64,000 bases of DNA from Centrapalus pauciflorus (taxonomy: Eukaryota > Streptophyta > Magnoliopsida > Asterales > Asteraceae), in contig JAANYP010004416.1 in the NCBI GenBank assembly GCA_020465985.1, positions 62,001-126,000 on the forward strand, given 5' to 3'. Position 1 is the first letter of the stretch, and each line of letters opens with the position of its first letter. Positions 10,956 to 21,224 of the stretch are shown piece after piece. Under the pieces are notes generated by a model. The model saw only the letters and a program-made list of their open reading frames with translations, was not told the origin of the DNA and did not search any database. The position numbers and the translations under genes were made by a program.

Positions 10956-12371
10956 TTACGACATGTCCTTTTCGATAGTACCTGCATTTTCATCCAAATG
11001 AATGTTAAATGACTCAAACAATTTGTCATAATCAAATATCCATTCCGGACCAGTTTGGGGTTCATGTGTATAACTTATGACATCTATGTTATACATAATC
11101 TCTACTGTACCATTTGATTTATTAAAAAACCTGTTTGTTTGGTGAGTTCGGCACATAACCTAGGAAGTATCCTTCGTCAGCCTTTTCACCAAACTTAGGT
11201 TGATGTTTTGTTTTCATTAAAGTACATGGTACCCCAAAAGGTTCAAAGCCAGTTAAATTAGGTGGCCTTTTATTCAAAACTTCATAACAGGTTTTGTTCA
11301 AAGATTTGACAGTAAGGACCCGGTTTAAAACATGGCACACGGTATTCACTGCCTCCCCCCCAAAACATGGTAGGAAGCTTTGAATCCGATAGCATGGTCC
11401 TTGCTGTCTCAATCAATGTCCTGTTTTTCCGTTCAGCCACCCCATTTTGTTGTGGCTCATATGGTGCACTAAATTGATGCACTATGCCCTTTGATAGGCA
11501 ATATACACTAATTACTGTGTTTTTAAACTCTGTTCCGTTATCACTTCGAATGCGTTTAACCCTCGTTCCGTAAGAATTCTCCACTTGGTCTAAGAACTCG
11601 ATGAGCTTTGCAGCCGTCTCGTCCTTTGTACCTAAAAAGAAAACCTAAGAAAATCGTGAGTAATTGTCAGTAATAACTAAACAGTACCAACTACCACCAA
11701 TACTCCTTTTGTTGATTAGTCCGAAGAGGTCCATATGCAACAAATCGAATGTGGCAGCGATGGAGTTTTGAGTCTTGGACTTGTGTGCCTTCTTGTGTTG
11801 TTTTCCTTTCTTGCACGGTAGACACTTATCCTCGAACTGAAAACTCTTCATAGGAACACCTTGCACCAATCCATTTTTCGTAATGTACTTCATCTTTTTC
11901 AGGTGCAAATGTGTCATGCGTCTGTGCCATAAAACCGACTCAGTCTCTAAAGCTTTAGTTAACAGACAAATTGGTCCCATCGAAGATTTCGGCTTGTTCA
12001 TGTCGAGCATGTACAGGTCATTCTTCCTTGGAGCCCTCATCAGTATCCACTCTTCAGGTACTTGGAACCCCGGTTTCAGCACTAACGCCTCAGTATCAGT
12101 GTACAGTACTGAGTTCTTCTTATCACAGATTTGAGATACACTAATGAGATTGTGAACCAGTTTATCAACGTGATAAACTTGATCCAGTTTGATAGTCCCA
12201 TTAGTGACCACTCCAGTACCGGTGATATTTCCTCCTTTATTGCCAGCGAATGATACAAATCCCCGATTCCCTCCCTTGAAGACTGCGAGTAGACTTCTTT
12301 CCCCTGTCATGTGCCTGGAGCAACCACTATCGACGAAACATTTGTTGTTTGGACCTGTAGTTATCTCCTGA
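10956..12371 (-). pseudogene. Protease and integrase of the 13.5-kb Copia, broken
   Basis: The minus strand shows the aspartic protease motif VDSGCSRHMTG at about 12300-12340. A GAG-pre-integrase region follows with WHRRMTHLHLKKMKYI and the CLPCKKGKQ zinc ligand pair. Integrase core motifs come next: DLLHMDLFG (first Asp), SDNGTEF near 11530 (second Asp) and QQNGVAERKNRT near 11430 (Glu). Frame changes occur around 11640, 11410-11280 and 11150. These steps would normally process the polyprotein and insert cDNA. The order protease-integrase-RT confirms the Copia type. Confidence 0.88.
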
Positions 12372-12388
12372 ACATGAAAGAAAATAGG

Positions 12389-13977
12389 TTAGTTATCACG
12401 GGGAACCCAAGCCATAACTGACTTGGTAATACCATTCTTGTCCACATACTTAAACTCTTTCAAATACCCATCTCTCCTTTCAGGTGACTTGGGTTTTTTA
12501 ATTGGAGTATGTTGTGGTGCAGAGTGATTGAAGTTCACTCTCGGCCTATATGTAGGCATTTGCTGTGGAGCTCTTGAATAATATTGATTATAATGCATTT
12601 CTGACTGATATCCCTGAGCTCTTACAGGAGTGTGTGACCTAACCGGAGTGTAGGCTCTGCTAGGTGTAGTACTCCAATAATTCTGTTGTGGTCCTGACCT
12701 AGATTGATTAATGACTCTATTTGGTGAATTAGTCTTAATCACTTCTTTTGGTCGACCTGACACCGGCATTTGTTTCACAGCAGATTTTGGTGCATCTTGC
12801 ACAGTTTTCTCGGTATTCTGAGAACTACTAGTGCTTGCAACACTTGTAGACGACTTAGGTTGTTCTGGCTTTCCCGTCTTAGGTGTAGTATCTATTTTCC
12901 TATGCGGACAGCTAGAAGCAACAAGCCCCCTTTCGTGACATTTAATGCAAGACATTTTATCAATTGACTTTTTGTGTGTGCCCTTTGATTTAGTTGTCTC
13001 ACTAGTGTCTGGCTCTCTTGGTTCAACTATAGCAAGAGGTTCATCATCCTGATCATTAAAGTCAATTTTGTGTTGTCCTATAGGTTTATCACTAGAGGAT
13101 GGAACAAATTTAACTTTCTTAATCTTGATATTATTAGCAGTCACCTTAGATTCATTTTCCTTTGTACTCGCAGACACTGGTTCCGGTATTTCCTCTGATT
13201 CAACTGATTTCTCAGTTTTCTCCTGAGGTTGAGGGACATAGTTATCGTTGAAAGGTGGAGGACTCTCATGATATCCTAGACCTACAGGCTTCTTAGACTG
13301 ACGCTGTGCATCTAAGATTTTCCCTAGGTTAAGAGATGAGTTCCTAAACTTTTCAAGTTTACTATTGGCCTCAGCTACCTTTACCTTAGACTCGGCTAGC
13401 TCTACGTCTTTGGATTTTAGCTCCTTGGTTAATGCCTCAACATGTTCATACATTAGTTCTAACCTAACACACTGTTCGCTCAGTTTATCCTTTAGAACTA
13501 CAACATCCTGTGCATCAGCCTTAAGCTTATCCCTTAGATTTTGCTTTATGTCTACTAGGCTAGCATTATCTGATTTTAACAATTCATTTTGAGCAGATAT
13601 GGTTTGATGTGAATCTAGTACTAAATTTAACCTATCGTTAGATGTAGCACATAAAACACATAAATCATGGAAAAGAGAAAAGTGTAGAGTTACCTTGGCA
13701 TGATAGATTCTACGTTGGCCATCTGTGCGGCAAACTCCAGAATTGTTTGATCAGCTGACTTCTCTACCCACATCCGACTGCTTTCATTCTGACTGTTGTA
13801 CCCTGTGATTTCCTCTGCCCCTTCACTTCCAGTCTCAGTCACTTCAGCCATAAAGGCTCTAGCATTCGATTCTGGATGTGTACTCCAGTCATAAGTTCCA
13901 TCTAGCTGTCTGTTTAAGGTAACATTGGATAACAGACCAGCTATATTCGCTTGACTGGTTGAACTACTCGGTAGATA
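12389..13977 (-). pseudogene. C-terminal gag extension with coiled coil and second zinc-knuckle-like motif
   Basis: An open segment of 397 codons (12389-13582) starts with a Lys/Glu-rich coiled coil (residues about 1-90). It then has a polar linker with a zinc-knuckle-like CIKCHERGLVASSCPHR, in which the usual His is not clearly placed. It ends in a Q/P/R-rich tail before the protease. The stretch 13583-13977 upstream continues gag-like text (FAAQMANVESI) but with stops. A long coiled-coil gag tail between the CCHC knuckle and protease is unusual for small Copia elements and more like the large lineages. Confidence 0.6.
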
Positions 13978-15261
13978 TCACCCTTGCGATTGATTCTGAT
14001 ACTGTCCTTGTGGATTCTGATACTGTCCCTGGTAGTTCTCTACTTTCGGTCGCTGACACTCTCTAGCGAAGTGTCCTAACCCCTGACAGTTGTAACATTT
14101 AACCTTGGACTTATCAAATCCAATCTTATTGTTACTAACATTCAGATTCCTTCCCATTCTTTTGATGAACCGTTTAACTCTCTGAGTTACCATGGCCAAT
14201 TGCCATTGCAGATCCATCTCTTCCAGATCATCAGGATCTACCTGATCGTAATCCTCATCCCAAAGTGCAGGATCGTTGATTTTGCCCTGAACGCAATTGC
14301 CGTAAGCGGCCACAAAGGAAGCCAACAGATTCAGATGGTCTTCCGCAGATTTTGCGCTCATAGGCATCTTTGAATACCCTTAAGATGTAGATGCCGGGGT
14401 AGCCTGAGACTGCTTTTCTTCTGGTCGAGAAAACCCCAAGAAAGCTCTATTCATTGAGTCTTCTGTTTCAGCCGGTGACGATGTTTCTCCCGAGAAGAAT
14501 GTTGTAGCGGTCTTCACTTCAGCTGCCACTGAAGGTTTTGATTTCCCAAAATACATAGTCGGATCTTGAACTTGATCATAATCCGTTTCCTTCTTTAGCA
14601 GCTCAAAGTGATATGCCCTCAGCGTTCCGATAACCTTATCTAGAGTCAGAGTATAGAATTTGTCTTCATCATGCTTTATTAAGGCCACATACATCTCCCA
14701 TTTGGCCGGTAAAGCATCCAGAATCTTGTTAATCTTTTCCGTATCACTATACTCCACGTCATGGCTATCTAACTCAGTTAGCAAATGGTAGAAGCGAGTA
14801 ATAGTCTCATCCAGCTTTTCGTTCTTCAAGGCTTTGAAGATCGCGAACTGCTGCTTGAGCATTTCCATTCGATTCTTTCGTACCCTCGGGTTACCATCAC
14901 ACCTTTTCTCTAACGCGTCCCACAGCTCTTTTGCTGTCTTCTGATTACGGAAGGTGTGTAAAATCTCCTGCGGTAACGCCATTCGAATGATAGCTATTGC
15001 ACGGTTTTCAGCTTCATACACCTTTTTATCGTCATCCTTCATTTTTGAATAAGGCACAACCTTTTGTCGTCCTTCAACTTCAGCTGTAGGTGGAATGTAC
15101 CCTTCATCGATACAAAGCCACATGCGCATATCATTAAACCTCGTGAAGTCGGCAAACCTATCCTTCCACCACTAATAGTCTTCAATTTTCATTAACTTCG
15201 GTGGTGAATTCGCCTTGCCAACCTCATGATCCATCTCCATAAATCTCTGCAGACTTGACAT
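13978..15261 (-). pseudogene. gag of the 13.5-kb Copia, broken
   Basis: I place the start at the ATG at 15261 (MSSLQRFMEMDHE), because the frame continues from there into conserved gag text. An in-frame TAG lies at 15172-15174, within DY*WWKDRF, where a residue before the WW pair is lost. Next come a UBN2-type gag core (ALPQEILHTFRNQKTAKELW, LTELDSHDVEYSDTEK) and, after a frame change near 14380, EEMDLQWQLAMVTQRVKRF. A CCHC zinc knuckle, CYNCQGLGHFARECQ, lies at about 14090. Gag would form the particle and bind RNA. Confidence 0.88.
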
Positions 15262-15880
15262 TGTTTCAAATATATTTGAATTCAAACTTAATTAATTTAA
15301 TTCGAAACTAATTTAAATTAATTCTTTCGAATTTAGGTAAATTCGAATCTAATTAAACTTAAACCTGTTTGTAGTTAAATTCGAATATAAGTTTTAAATT
15401 CAGCTAAACTTGAAATTAATGACAAAGTCGAAGGATCACTAATCTCGAAACCCCACTAAATTCGAAGGTCCACTTAAAGTCGAATCCCCACTAAAGTCGG
15501 AAAAAACCCAACTAAAGTCGAAAGTCCAAATTCGATTTTAGTGTAAACTCGAAATCCAAGCAAATTCGAATTGGCCAAATTCGAATCAAACTTTAAGGAA
15601 ACTCGAAAGGAGCGTATTTTGGTCAAACTCGAAATTGTAGAAAACCCTAATATCTCCTTACTAAACTCGAGCGCCGCAAATTCGAAAACTGCTAATACTT
15701 CGAGTTTTTCAGATTAAATCAATATTTTTACAAGTAAAAATACTGATTTTGTTCAAAACCTTGAACTACAACAATTTGTTAAGCTTGAAAACCTCGAAAA
15801 TCGTGATATTAACCGTCCAAAACGTCAAGAAACCTAGGATGTATGCTTATGAACACGAAGAACACTAAGAACACCCCGTA
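15262..15880 (-). other. 5' leader of the 13.5-kb Copia with dense TTCGAA/CTCGAA words
   Basis: Non-coding stretch between PBS and gag. About 20 TTCGAA, CTCGAA or GTCGAA words lie between 15295 and 15720, close to one per 20-25 bp. Confidence 0.7.
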
Positions 15881-15893
15881 GGCTCTGATACCA
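15881..15893 (-). other. Primer binding site (initiator Met-tRNA type)
   Basis: The minus strand reads TGGTATCAGAGCC, two bases inside the 5' LTR. This is the standard plant Copia PBS complementary to the 3' end of initiator tRNA-Met. Confidence 0.92.
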
Positions 15894-15895
15894 CT

Positions 15896-16560
15896 TGTAA
15901 GGTCTTGAACTCACTGATCTATCTAGACGTGACACACACCAACGAGTGCGGAATCCTCGATAGCGGCTTGACGGTAAGATCACACTCACGGAACACGGAG
16001 ACTACCACAGCGTTGTACGAACGACTACGAACGAACCTACGCGATGATTCTCTCCGAAAACATTCACTGACTGCTGATAAACTCGAGATCGCCTTTGCTT
16101 AATTACTCTCCAGAATTCTGCAAAAGTCTCATAATTATTCGAGCTAATCCCTAATTATAGTGGCCATTTCGAGTTTGTCTTAGGACAAACTCGAACCAGG
16201 CCCACGGCCCATTCAAATTTGTCCACCTGACAAATTCGAGATTGCCTTAAGAGCAAATTCGAATGTATACTAAATTCGAATTTGTCTTATGTGATAAATT
16301 CGAATTTACTCTAAATTCGAATTTCACATTAAAACTTTCTATTTGAACTTATGCTTTAACTTATGTTTGAATTTATCTTTGAACTTTATGTTTGAACTTC
16401 ATGTAATACGTTACATCAAGTTCAAACATACAATCAATTAATATCAAACACATATAAACACATATATCAAATACTAGTCAATATTCAACATTACTTAAGT
16501 TGACTTACACAAAATGCCAACTATACTTAGACTGCAATCGTCACACAAGGTGTACCAACA
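15896..16560 (-). repeat. 5' LTR of the 13.5-kb Copia
   Basis: 665-bp direct copy of 3087-3751, TG...CA ends, followed by the ATTGC target duplication. Confidence 0.93.
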
Positions 16561-16565
16561 ATTGC

Positions 16566-16830
16566 ACTTCTAGAATGTGTGTGTATATGTATATGTACAT
16601 ATACATGTATATGTACATACATATACATATACATATACTTATACATACATATATGTGTGTATATATATATACATATATATAAACACACACACACACTTCA
16701 AAAATCTGAATAAGATACGTGGATGAATATATATGTATATATATGTATATACATATACATACATACATATATGTGTGTGTGTGTGTGTGTGTATATATAT
16801 ACACACACTTCAAAAATCTGAATAAGAGAC
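16566..16830. repeat. Compound TG/TA/TATG microsatellite with a duplicated spacer
   Basis: Runs of TATATG, TACATA, TG and TA alternate. The phrase CTTCAAAAATCTGAATAAGA occurs twice (about 16696 and 16808), so one microsatellite-spacer unit has been duplicated. It truncates the old Copia pol on its right side. Confidence 0.85.
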
Positions 16831-17105
16831 ATGGAAGAATCGAAACCAAAATAAGAGACGTGGAAGAATCGAATACCGAACCAATTAATTTTATATGGTA
16901 CCGGTTCGGTATATATATGGTACCGAAACCGAAATAAGAGATTCGGAATAAATATGGTACCGAAACTGTGAGTACCGAAAACCGAGTTTTAAGTAATTCA
17001 AAACCTGAGTACTAGACCGAATATATTAATTCGGTATCGGTCAGTACCGGTCCCGGTTCGGTACCGGGCCGGGTTCGGGAAATCGGCTCCGTCGCTTACC
17101 CCTGA
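16831..17105. other. GGTACCG-rich block, possible decayed hAT-like MITE
   Basis: Many CGGTACCG, TTCGGTAT and ACCGAAA words, ending in a GCTTACCCCTGA that resembles a TCAGGGGTAAGC hAT-type end. Similar GGTACC-rich text occurs at 34798-34965 and 44819-45420. No matching second terminus was found. Confidence 0.3.
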
Positions 17106-17256
17106 TTCAAATGTAACATGAAAACCCGAAACTCAATCTATTTTGTATACGATGTCATATAAATATAATGAACACATTATACTACATTTGTATTATTTTT
17201 TGGATACTAACTTACAACAATATTTGCATTGTTTATTTATTTGATAAATAGATATA
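17106..17256. other. AT-rich flank of the foldback element
   Basis: Nothing recognisable. Its last nine bases (17248-17256, ATAGATATA) match the right flank of the next element with one mismatch. Confidence 0.3.
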
Positions 17257-17470
17257 GAGTTAATTGCATAGATGGTTCTTTAACTATCCCCAAATTGCAG
17301 TTATCGTCCTTTTTTCGGAAATGTTGCAATTTGGGTGTTTTATGTACCTAAAAGTTGCAATTAAGGTCCTTTCTAACAGAATCCGTTAAATGTCTCTGTT
17401 AAGTCAAGGGCATTTTCGTCTTTTAAAGAATAAAGGACCTTTTTTGCAATTTTTTCTTATTACTTGCTTC

Positions 17471-17490
<20 letters not shown>
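17257..17490 (+). repeat. Left terminal inverted repeat of the MULE-like element
   Basis: Inverted partner of 18635-18865, high identity by eye. Confidence 0.8.
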
Positions 17491-17569
<79 letters not shown>

Positions 17570-17615
17570 GTTGTTGTTGTTGTTGTTGTTGTTGTTATTT
17601 TTGTTGTTGTTGTTG

Positions 17616-17713
<98 letters not shown>
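17477..17713. repeat. (TTA)n microsatellite with an internal (TTG)n block
   Basis: About 240 bp of TTA repeats, interrupted at about 17570-17620 by TTG repeats. Homopolymer-like ORFs across it are not genes. Confidence 0.98.
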
Positions 17714-17774
17714 TAACCTACTTAATACTAAAATTAAAGCATATGCAGTGTTGACTTCTAAAATTAAATTGTAA

Positions 17775-18200
17775 TTTTCATCTCATGATCTCTTCCAAAA
17801 GCCATAGCCATCTCTTCCTCTTACGACCTCATAACCCTTGAACCATCTTCATCTCCCACCACCATACCCCTACTCTTCCACCACCAACCACCACCACGAC
17901 CCCGCATCACTAACGGTGGTGGTGCAAGTTGTTGAAAGCCACGCCGATTAACGTGTTGGAACTCTGGTGGCTCGATAACCCCATATCAGGGCGTAGCAGG
18001 CCTACGTGGGATCACCATCAAACCCTTTTCATCGTGATTCGTCGCCCATCCATGGTCGTACAACTGGACAATCGTCTTTTGAGAGACTTTGTTTTTGCAA
18101 CCGGGACACTGGGGGTTTTCTTTTAATTGTGCAGATCTAGTTTTGCCAACAAGGACACTGGTGTGGATATCGTGTGCAGATCTAGTTTTACAGATATAAT
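17775..18200. other. Unidentified GC-richer interior of the MULE-like element
   Basis: Composition differs from the surroundings: CCACCACC-rich text at 17870-17900 and a readable plus-strand stretch at 17929-18126. MULEs often capture host DNA, so this may be a gene fragment, but I do not recognise it. A word GTGCAGATCTAGTTTT occurs twice (18131 and 18173). Confidence 0.35.
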
Positions 18201-18304
18201 TCTGTGGGTTAGTTAATGTAGAATTGTATACTGGGTTTTGATTTACCCATGATGAAAGAAGGCAAGAAACTCATGGATGATTTCTGGGTTTCATATGGAT
18301 TTGA

Positions 18305-18637
18305 TAAGGAAAATTACTAAAGAAAGATAATATAAAATACAAAATTTGACAATAAAGGTAGTGTAAAAATATTTTTGTCAAGAAATGTAACATAAAATTC
18401 TATTTTGGCCGAGAAAGAACACGAAATTTAAATTTTAGGCCAAGAAAGATAATCAAATATTATTCACTTATCAAAAAAGGGAGCATAAAATAAACAATTT
18501 ACCTTCTTAATTTGTCATCAATACCCTTTTTTGTCAAATTTGAATTTTATGTTATCTTTCTTGCCCTAAAAAAATTTACATTACCTTTATTGGCAATTTT
18601 TGAATTTTATATTACCTTTTTGGTAATTTGCCCATTT
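18305..18637. mobile_element. Small nested foldback MITE
   Basis: The left arm, with AAAATTACTAAAGAAAG then GACAATAAAGGTAGTGTAAA, is an inverted match of the right arm, whose complement reads AAATTACCAAAAAGGTAA then GCCAATAAAGGTAATGTAAA. The ends are imprecise and no clear target duplication was identified. Confidence 0.5.
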
Positions 18638-18865
18638 AATAATAATAATAAAAGAAGCAAGTAATAAGAAAAGAATTGCAAAAAAAGGTCATTTATTCTT
18701 AAATAGACGATGCCCTTGACTTAACAGAGACATTTAACGGATATCGTTAGAAAGGACCTTAATTGCAACTTTTAGGTACATAAAACACCCAAATTGCAAC
18801 GTTTTTGAAAAAAGGACGATAACTACAATTTGGGATAGTTAAAGGACCATCTATGCAATTAACTC
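18635..18865 (-). repeat. Right terminal inverted repeat of the MULE-like element
   Basis: Inverted partner of 17257-17490. Confidence 0.8.
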
Positions 18866-19224
18866 ATAAATATATAATATTATAAATAATTATGATCTAA
18901 CTATGGATAATTAGTTTTTTATTAATTTAATATATAAAAAAGTATCCATTTATATTATGGATAACTACATATGATTTAATTATGCAATTAAGGGATAGAA
19001 TTTTGGTTTAAATACATTGTTGTAGAATTCACAATGCGGTAGTCGGCCAGCCAATTGGAGACTAGTGAGTAGTCGGCTTAGGTTGGGAGAGTCAGATTGA
19101 AACTTTTTATACGTAAATTTTAGAATTATGCATACAACATATTTAAATACTCAAGCATGAATATAATTAATCATAACATCCAAAAATATGTTTTATAAGA
19201 TAGCCATAATTAGGGGTGAGCTCG
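18866..19224. other. AT-rich sequence between elements
   Basis: No gene. A TAGGGGTGAGCTCG at 19211-19224, reminiscent of a hAT terminus, directly abuts the Gypsy LTR. Confidence 0.3.
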
Positions 19225-21080
19225 TGATATGTGCATATTTATACATATTTCTCATATCATTTTCCTTGCATATTGCGCGGTTTTCAAACCGAAATGCATA
19301 AAAAAATACTGATTTTATTAATATTTGTGTTTCGCAGGTCAGAAGCCGTTAAATCAACATGGGAACAAAAAATCGAGGCTAAAGTAACGAGATTATATGA
19401 TCCAACCATCTTCCATGATCGAAAGCAAAATTTGGCGAAAAGTGATTCCACGCGCCCGCTTAGAACTCTCCACGCAGCCGCCTGGCTAAGTCTAGTCAGA
19501 GCATCCCACGCACCCGCGTAGGACATCCCACGCACCCGCGTGTCCACCTTCAGTCGGAGCAAGCCACGCACCTGCGCGACTTATCACACGCACCCGCGTG
19601 GAGGTTGAGTCAGCTAGGTCCAGTGAAAGCGTCTACGCGCCCGCATAGGACATCCCACACACCCGCGTGGCCATGTCCAGGCATAGCAAGCCACGCACCC
19701 GCGTGACTTACCCTACGCACCCGCGTGCGAGGCCCAGCCCACCAGAATTCGTTTTTAAAACCCAATTTTGCAACAGGCAGAGGAGAATCAATTTTGGGGT
19801 CAATAGCAGCGATTTTCAGAGTCATTTACTTTCGTTTTTCTTCGTTTTTTACGTAGTTAATCATAGATTTGCCTAGGGTTTCGATTTCTTGAAGATTAAA
19901 GCATTCGGTTCAACTTTGGAGTACGATTTCTTCATAGATAGCTACGGTTTTGGTACATTCGTTCCTTAATCTTTTAATTTTGTAATGTTTAATATTTTAT
20001 TGGGTTTAATTTCGGTTTTTAGTATGATTAGTAAGTAGTTTTCTTGTTCACCCGGTTGGGATAACGATTTATGTGTATTAGTTGGTATAATATTGGATTG
20101 ATTGATGGGTTTTGGTTTATATTTGTTGGATTCTTGATTATTTCATGTTTTCTTGTTAAAAATCAGATTTTTATTTGTGTTAATTAAATCTTCATTTTTA
20201 TAAAGAAAGATTCTTTAAACGAAAATTTAATAGTTGATTATCTCTTCTAGGCATTGTATTGCGATAATGATTTGATAATTAATTGTTAAACTAGAATTCT
20301 ATGCGTTTATTAATTCTTATGCATTGTGTTGCGATAATAGGGTTGATAAATCGTAAAGTTTGATTTTTTAAGTAACGAAGTTAATTTGTTGGATTTCGGT
20401 ATTAATCGATTATCTTTAGGCATAATGTTGCTATTATAAGATTTATTGGTTAATATTGGAGTTTTAATGAGTTGCTTTGTTTTCATCACACGGTTACGAA
20501 GATAAAATATTTTAACTTGAAGTAATTAATTAATCGATAAATTAAACCAAAATCCGGGCTTAATTGAATTTATAATTGGTTATCAACCGATTTGTTTTTA
20601 GTCAGTCAATTCAATCCATCGCCAATTAATCGTAGTTTTCTTTATCTTTACTAAAGTTAGTTCTGATTATTCTGCTTATGTTAGTTTGTTTCATATAATT
20701 TAGTCGTCGTTACTTGCTTGCTTTAGTTATTTAGTTTAATTAGTGTTTGTCGGTATAAGTTTTTATTTAAAATTAAAAAGCCAAAAAAAAAATTAGTTTA
20801 ACTTTTTAATCTTGTGTTACTTAGTTTGCTTTAGTTATTCTGTTAATTAATTTTTAATAATTGCACTTAGTTGTTAATTTCCTCAAAAAGTCCGAAATAG
20901 GTAAATATTGGTTTAGGTTGTAGTATTGGAGTCTCCATTCTTTATTCCGTTCCCTGAGTTTGATAAATCCTGGGTGATTCTTAAAGCTATATTGCACACG
21001 ATTGGTACACTGCCAATTGTGTAATTTATACTTTGGGTTCATTTAGACATTAAAACCTGAGGTGTGTTTTGCACGTGCCA
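19225..21080 (+). repeat. 5' LTR of the gag-protease Gypsy element
   Basis: Begins TGATATGTGCATATTTATAC and ends at about GCACGTGCCA just before the PBS. The first about 930 bp match 26224-27146. Confidence 0.82.
19449..19735 (+). repeat. GC-rich array of CACGCACCCGCGTG units in the 5' LTR
   Basis: About nine degenerate copies of a near-palindromic CACGCACCCGCGTG-like word lie between 19449 and 19735, spaced roughly 20-45 bp. A shorter version is in the 3' LTR (26448-26700). Position and CpG density suggest a promoter or silencing element. The role is inferred. Confidence 0.7.
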
Positions 21081-21086
21081 AGTTTT

Positions 21087-21101
21087 TGGCGCCGTTGCCG
21101 G
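21087..21101 (+). other. Primer binding site of the Gypsy element
   Basis: TGGCGCCGTTGCCGG lies seven bases after the LTR end, as in many Athila/Tat elements. Confidence 0.7.
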
Positions 21102-21224
21102 AGAACGGTGTGAGCTTTAAGAAACAACCAACACTGGTAGTTTAGTTGACCCTTTTTAGGGGCAATCCCCCTGAAAAGTTAAATTTTCTGTCTGTCTTCA
21201 TTTTCTTTAAAGGGTGTTCGGTGT

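Larger units (their letters stand above)
3087..16560 (-). mobile_element. Full-length Ty1/copia retrotransposon, 13.5 kb, with accessory 3' ORF (Sirevirus-like by inference)
   Basis: Two 665-bp direct LTRs (3087-3751 and 15896-16560) begin TGTAAGGTC and end CCAACA. They are flanked by the exact 5-bp duplication ATTGC (3082-3086, 16561-16565). The PBS and PPT are in the right places for a minus-strand element. Order in the element sense is LTR, leader, gag, protease, integrase, RT, RNase H, 2.2-kb spacer, accessory ORF, PPT, LTR. Integrase before RT defines Copia. The size, gag with a long coiled-coil tail, and an ORF after pol resemble Sireviruses, but I did not test this by phylogeny. By eye the LTRs differ at about 15 of 665 positions. 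Every coding region is broken, so the copy cannot move by itself. Confidence 0.95.
17257..18865. mobile_element. Non-autonomous MULE-like element with about 230-bp terminal inverted repeats
   Basis: The left end (17257 to about 17490) and right end (about 18635 to 18865) are inverted copies starting GAGTTAATTGCATAGATGGT. They continue through TGCAATTTGGGTGTTTTATGT and the AAGAAGCAAGTAATAAG region. The flanks are ATAGATATA on the left and ATAAATATA on the right, a 9-bp duplication with one mismatch. Long inverted repeats plus 9-bp duplications are typical of Mutator-like elements. No transposase is present. The interior holds a trinucleotide microsatellite, an unidentified GC-richer segment at 17775-18130 and a smaller nested foldback. 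Confidence 0.75.

Noticed and set aside
17390..17774. Long plus-strand ORFs rich in Ile, Tyr or Leu
   Set aside because: They are translations of a TTA/TTG microsatellite in three frames, with no protein-like composition.
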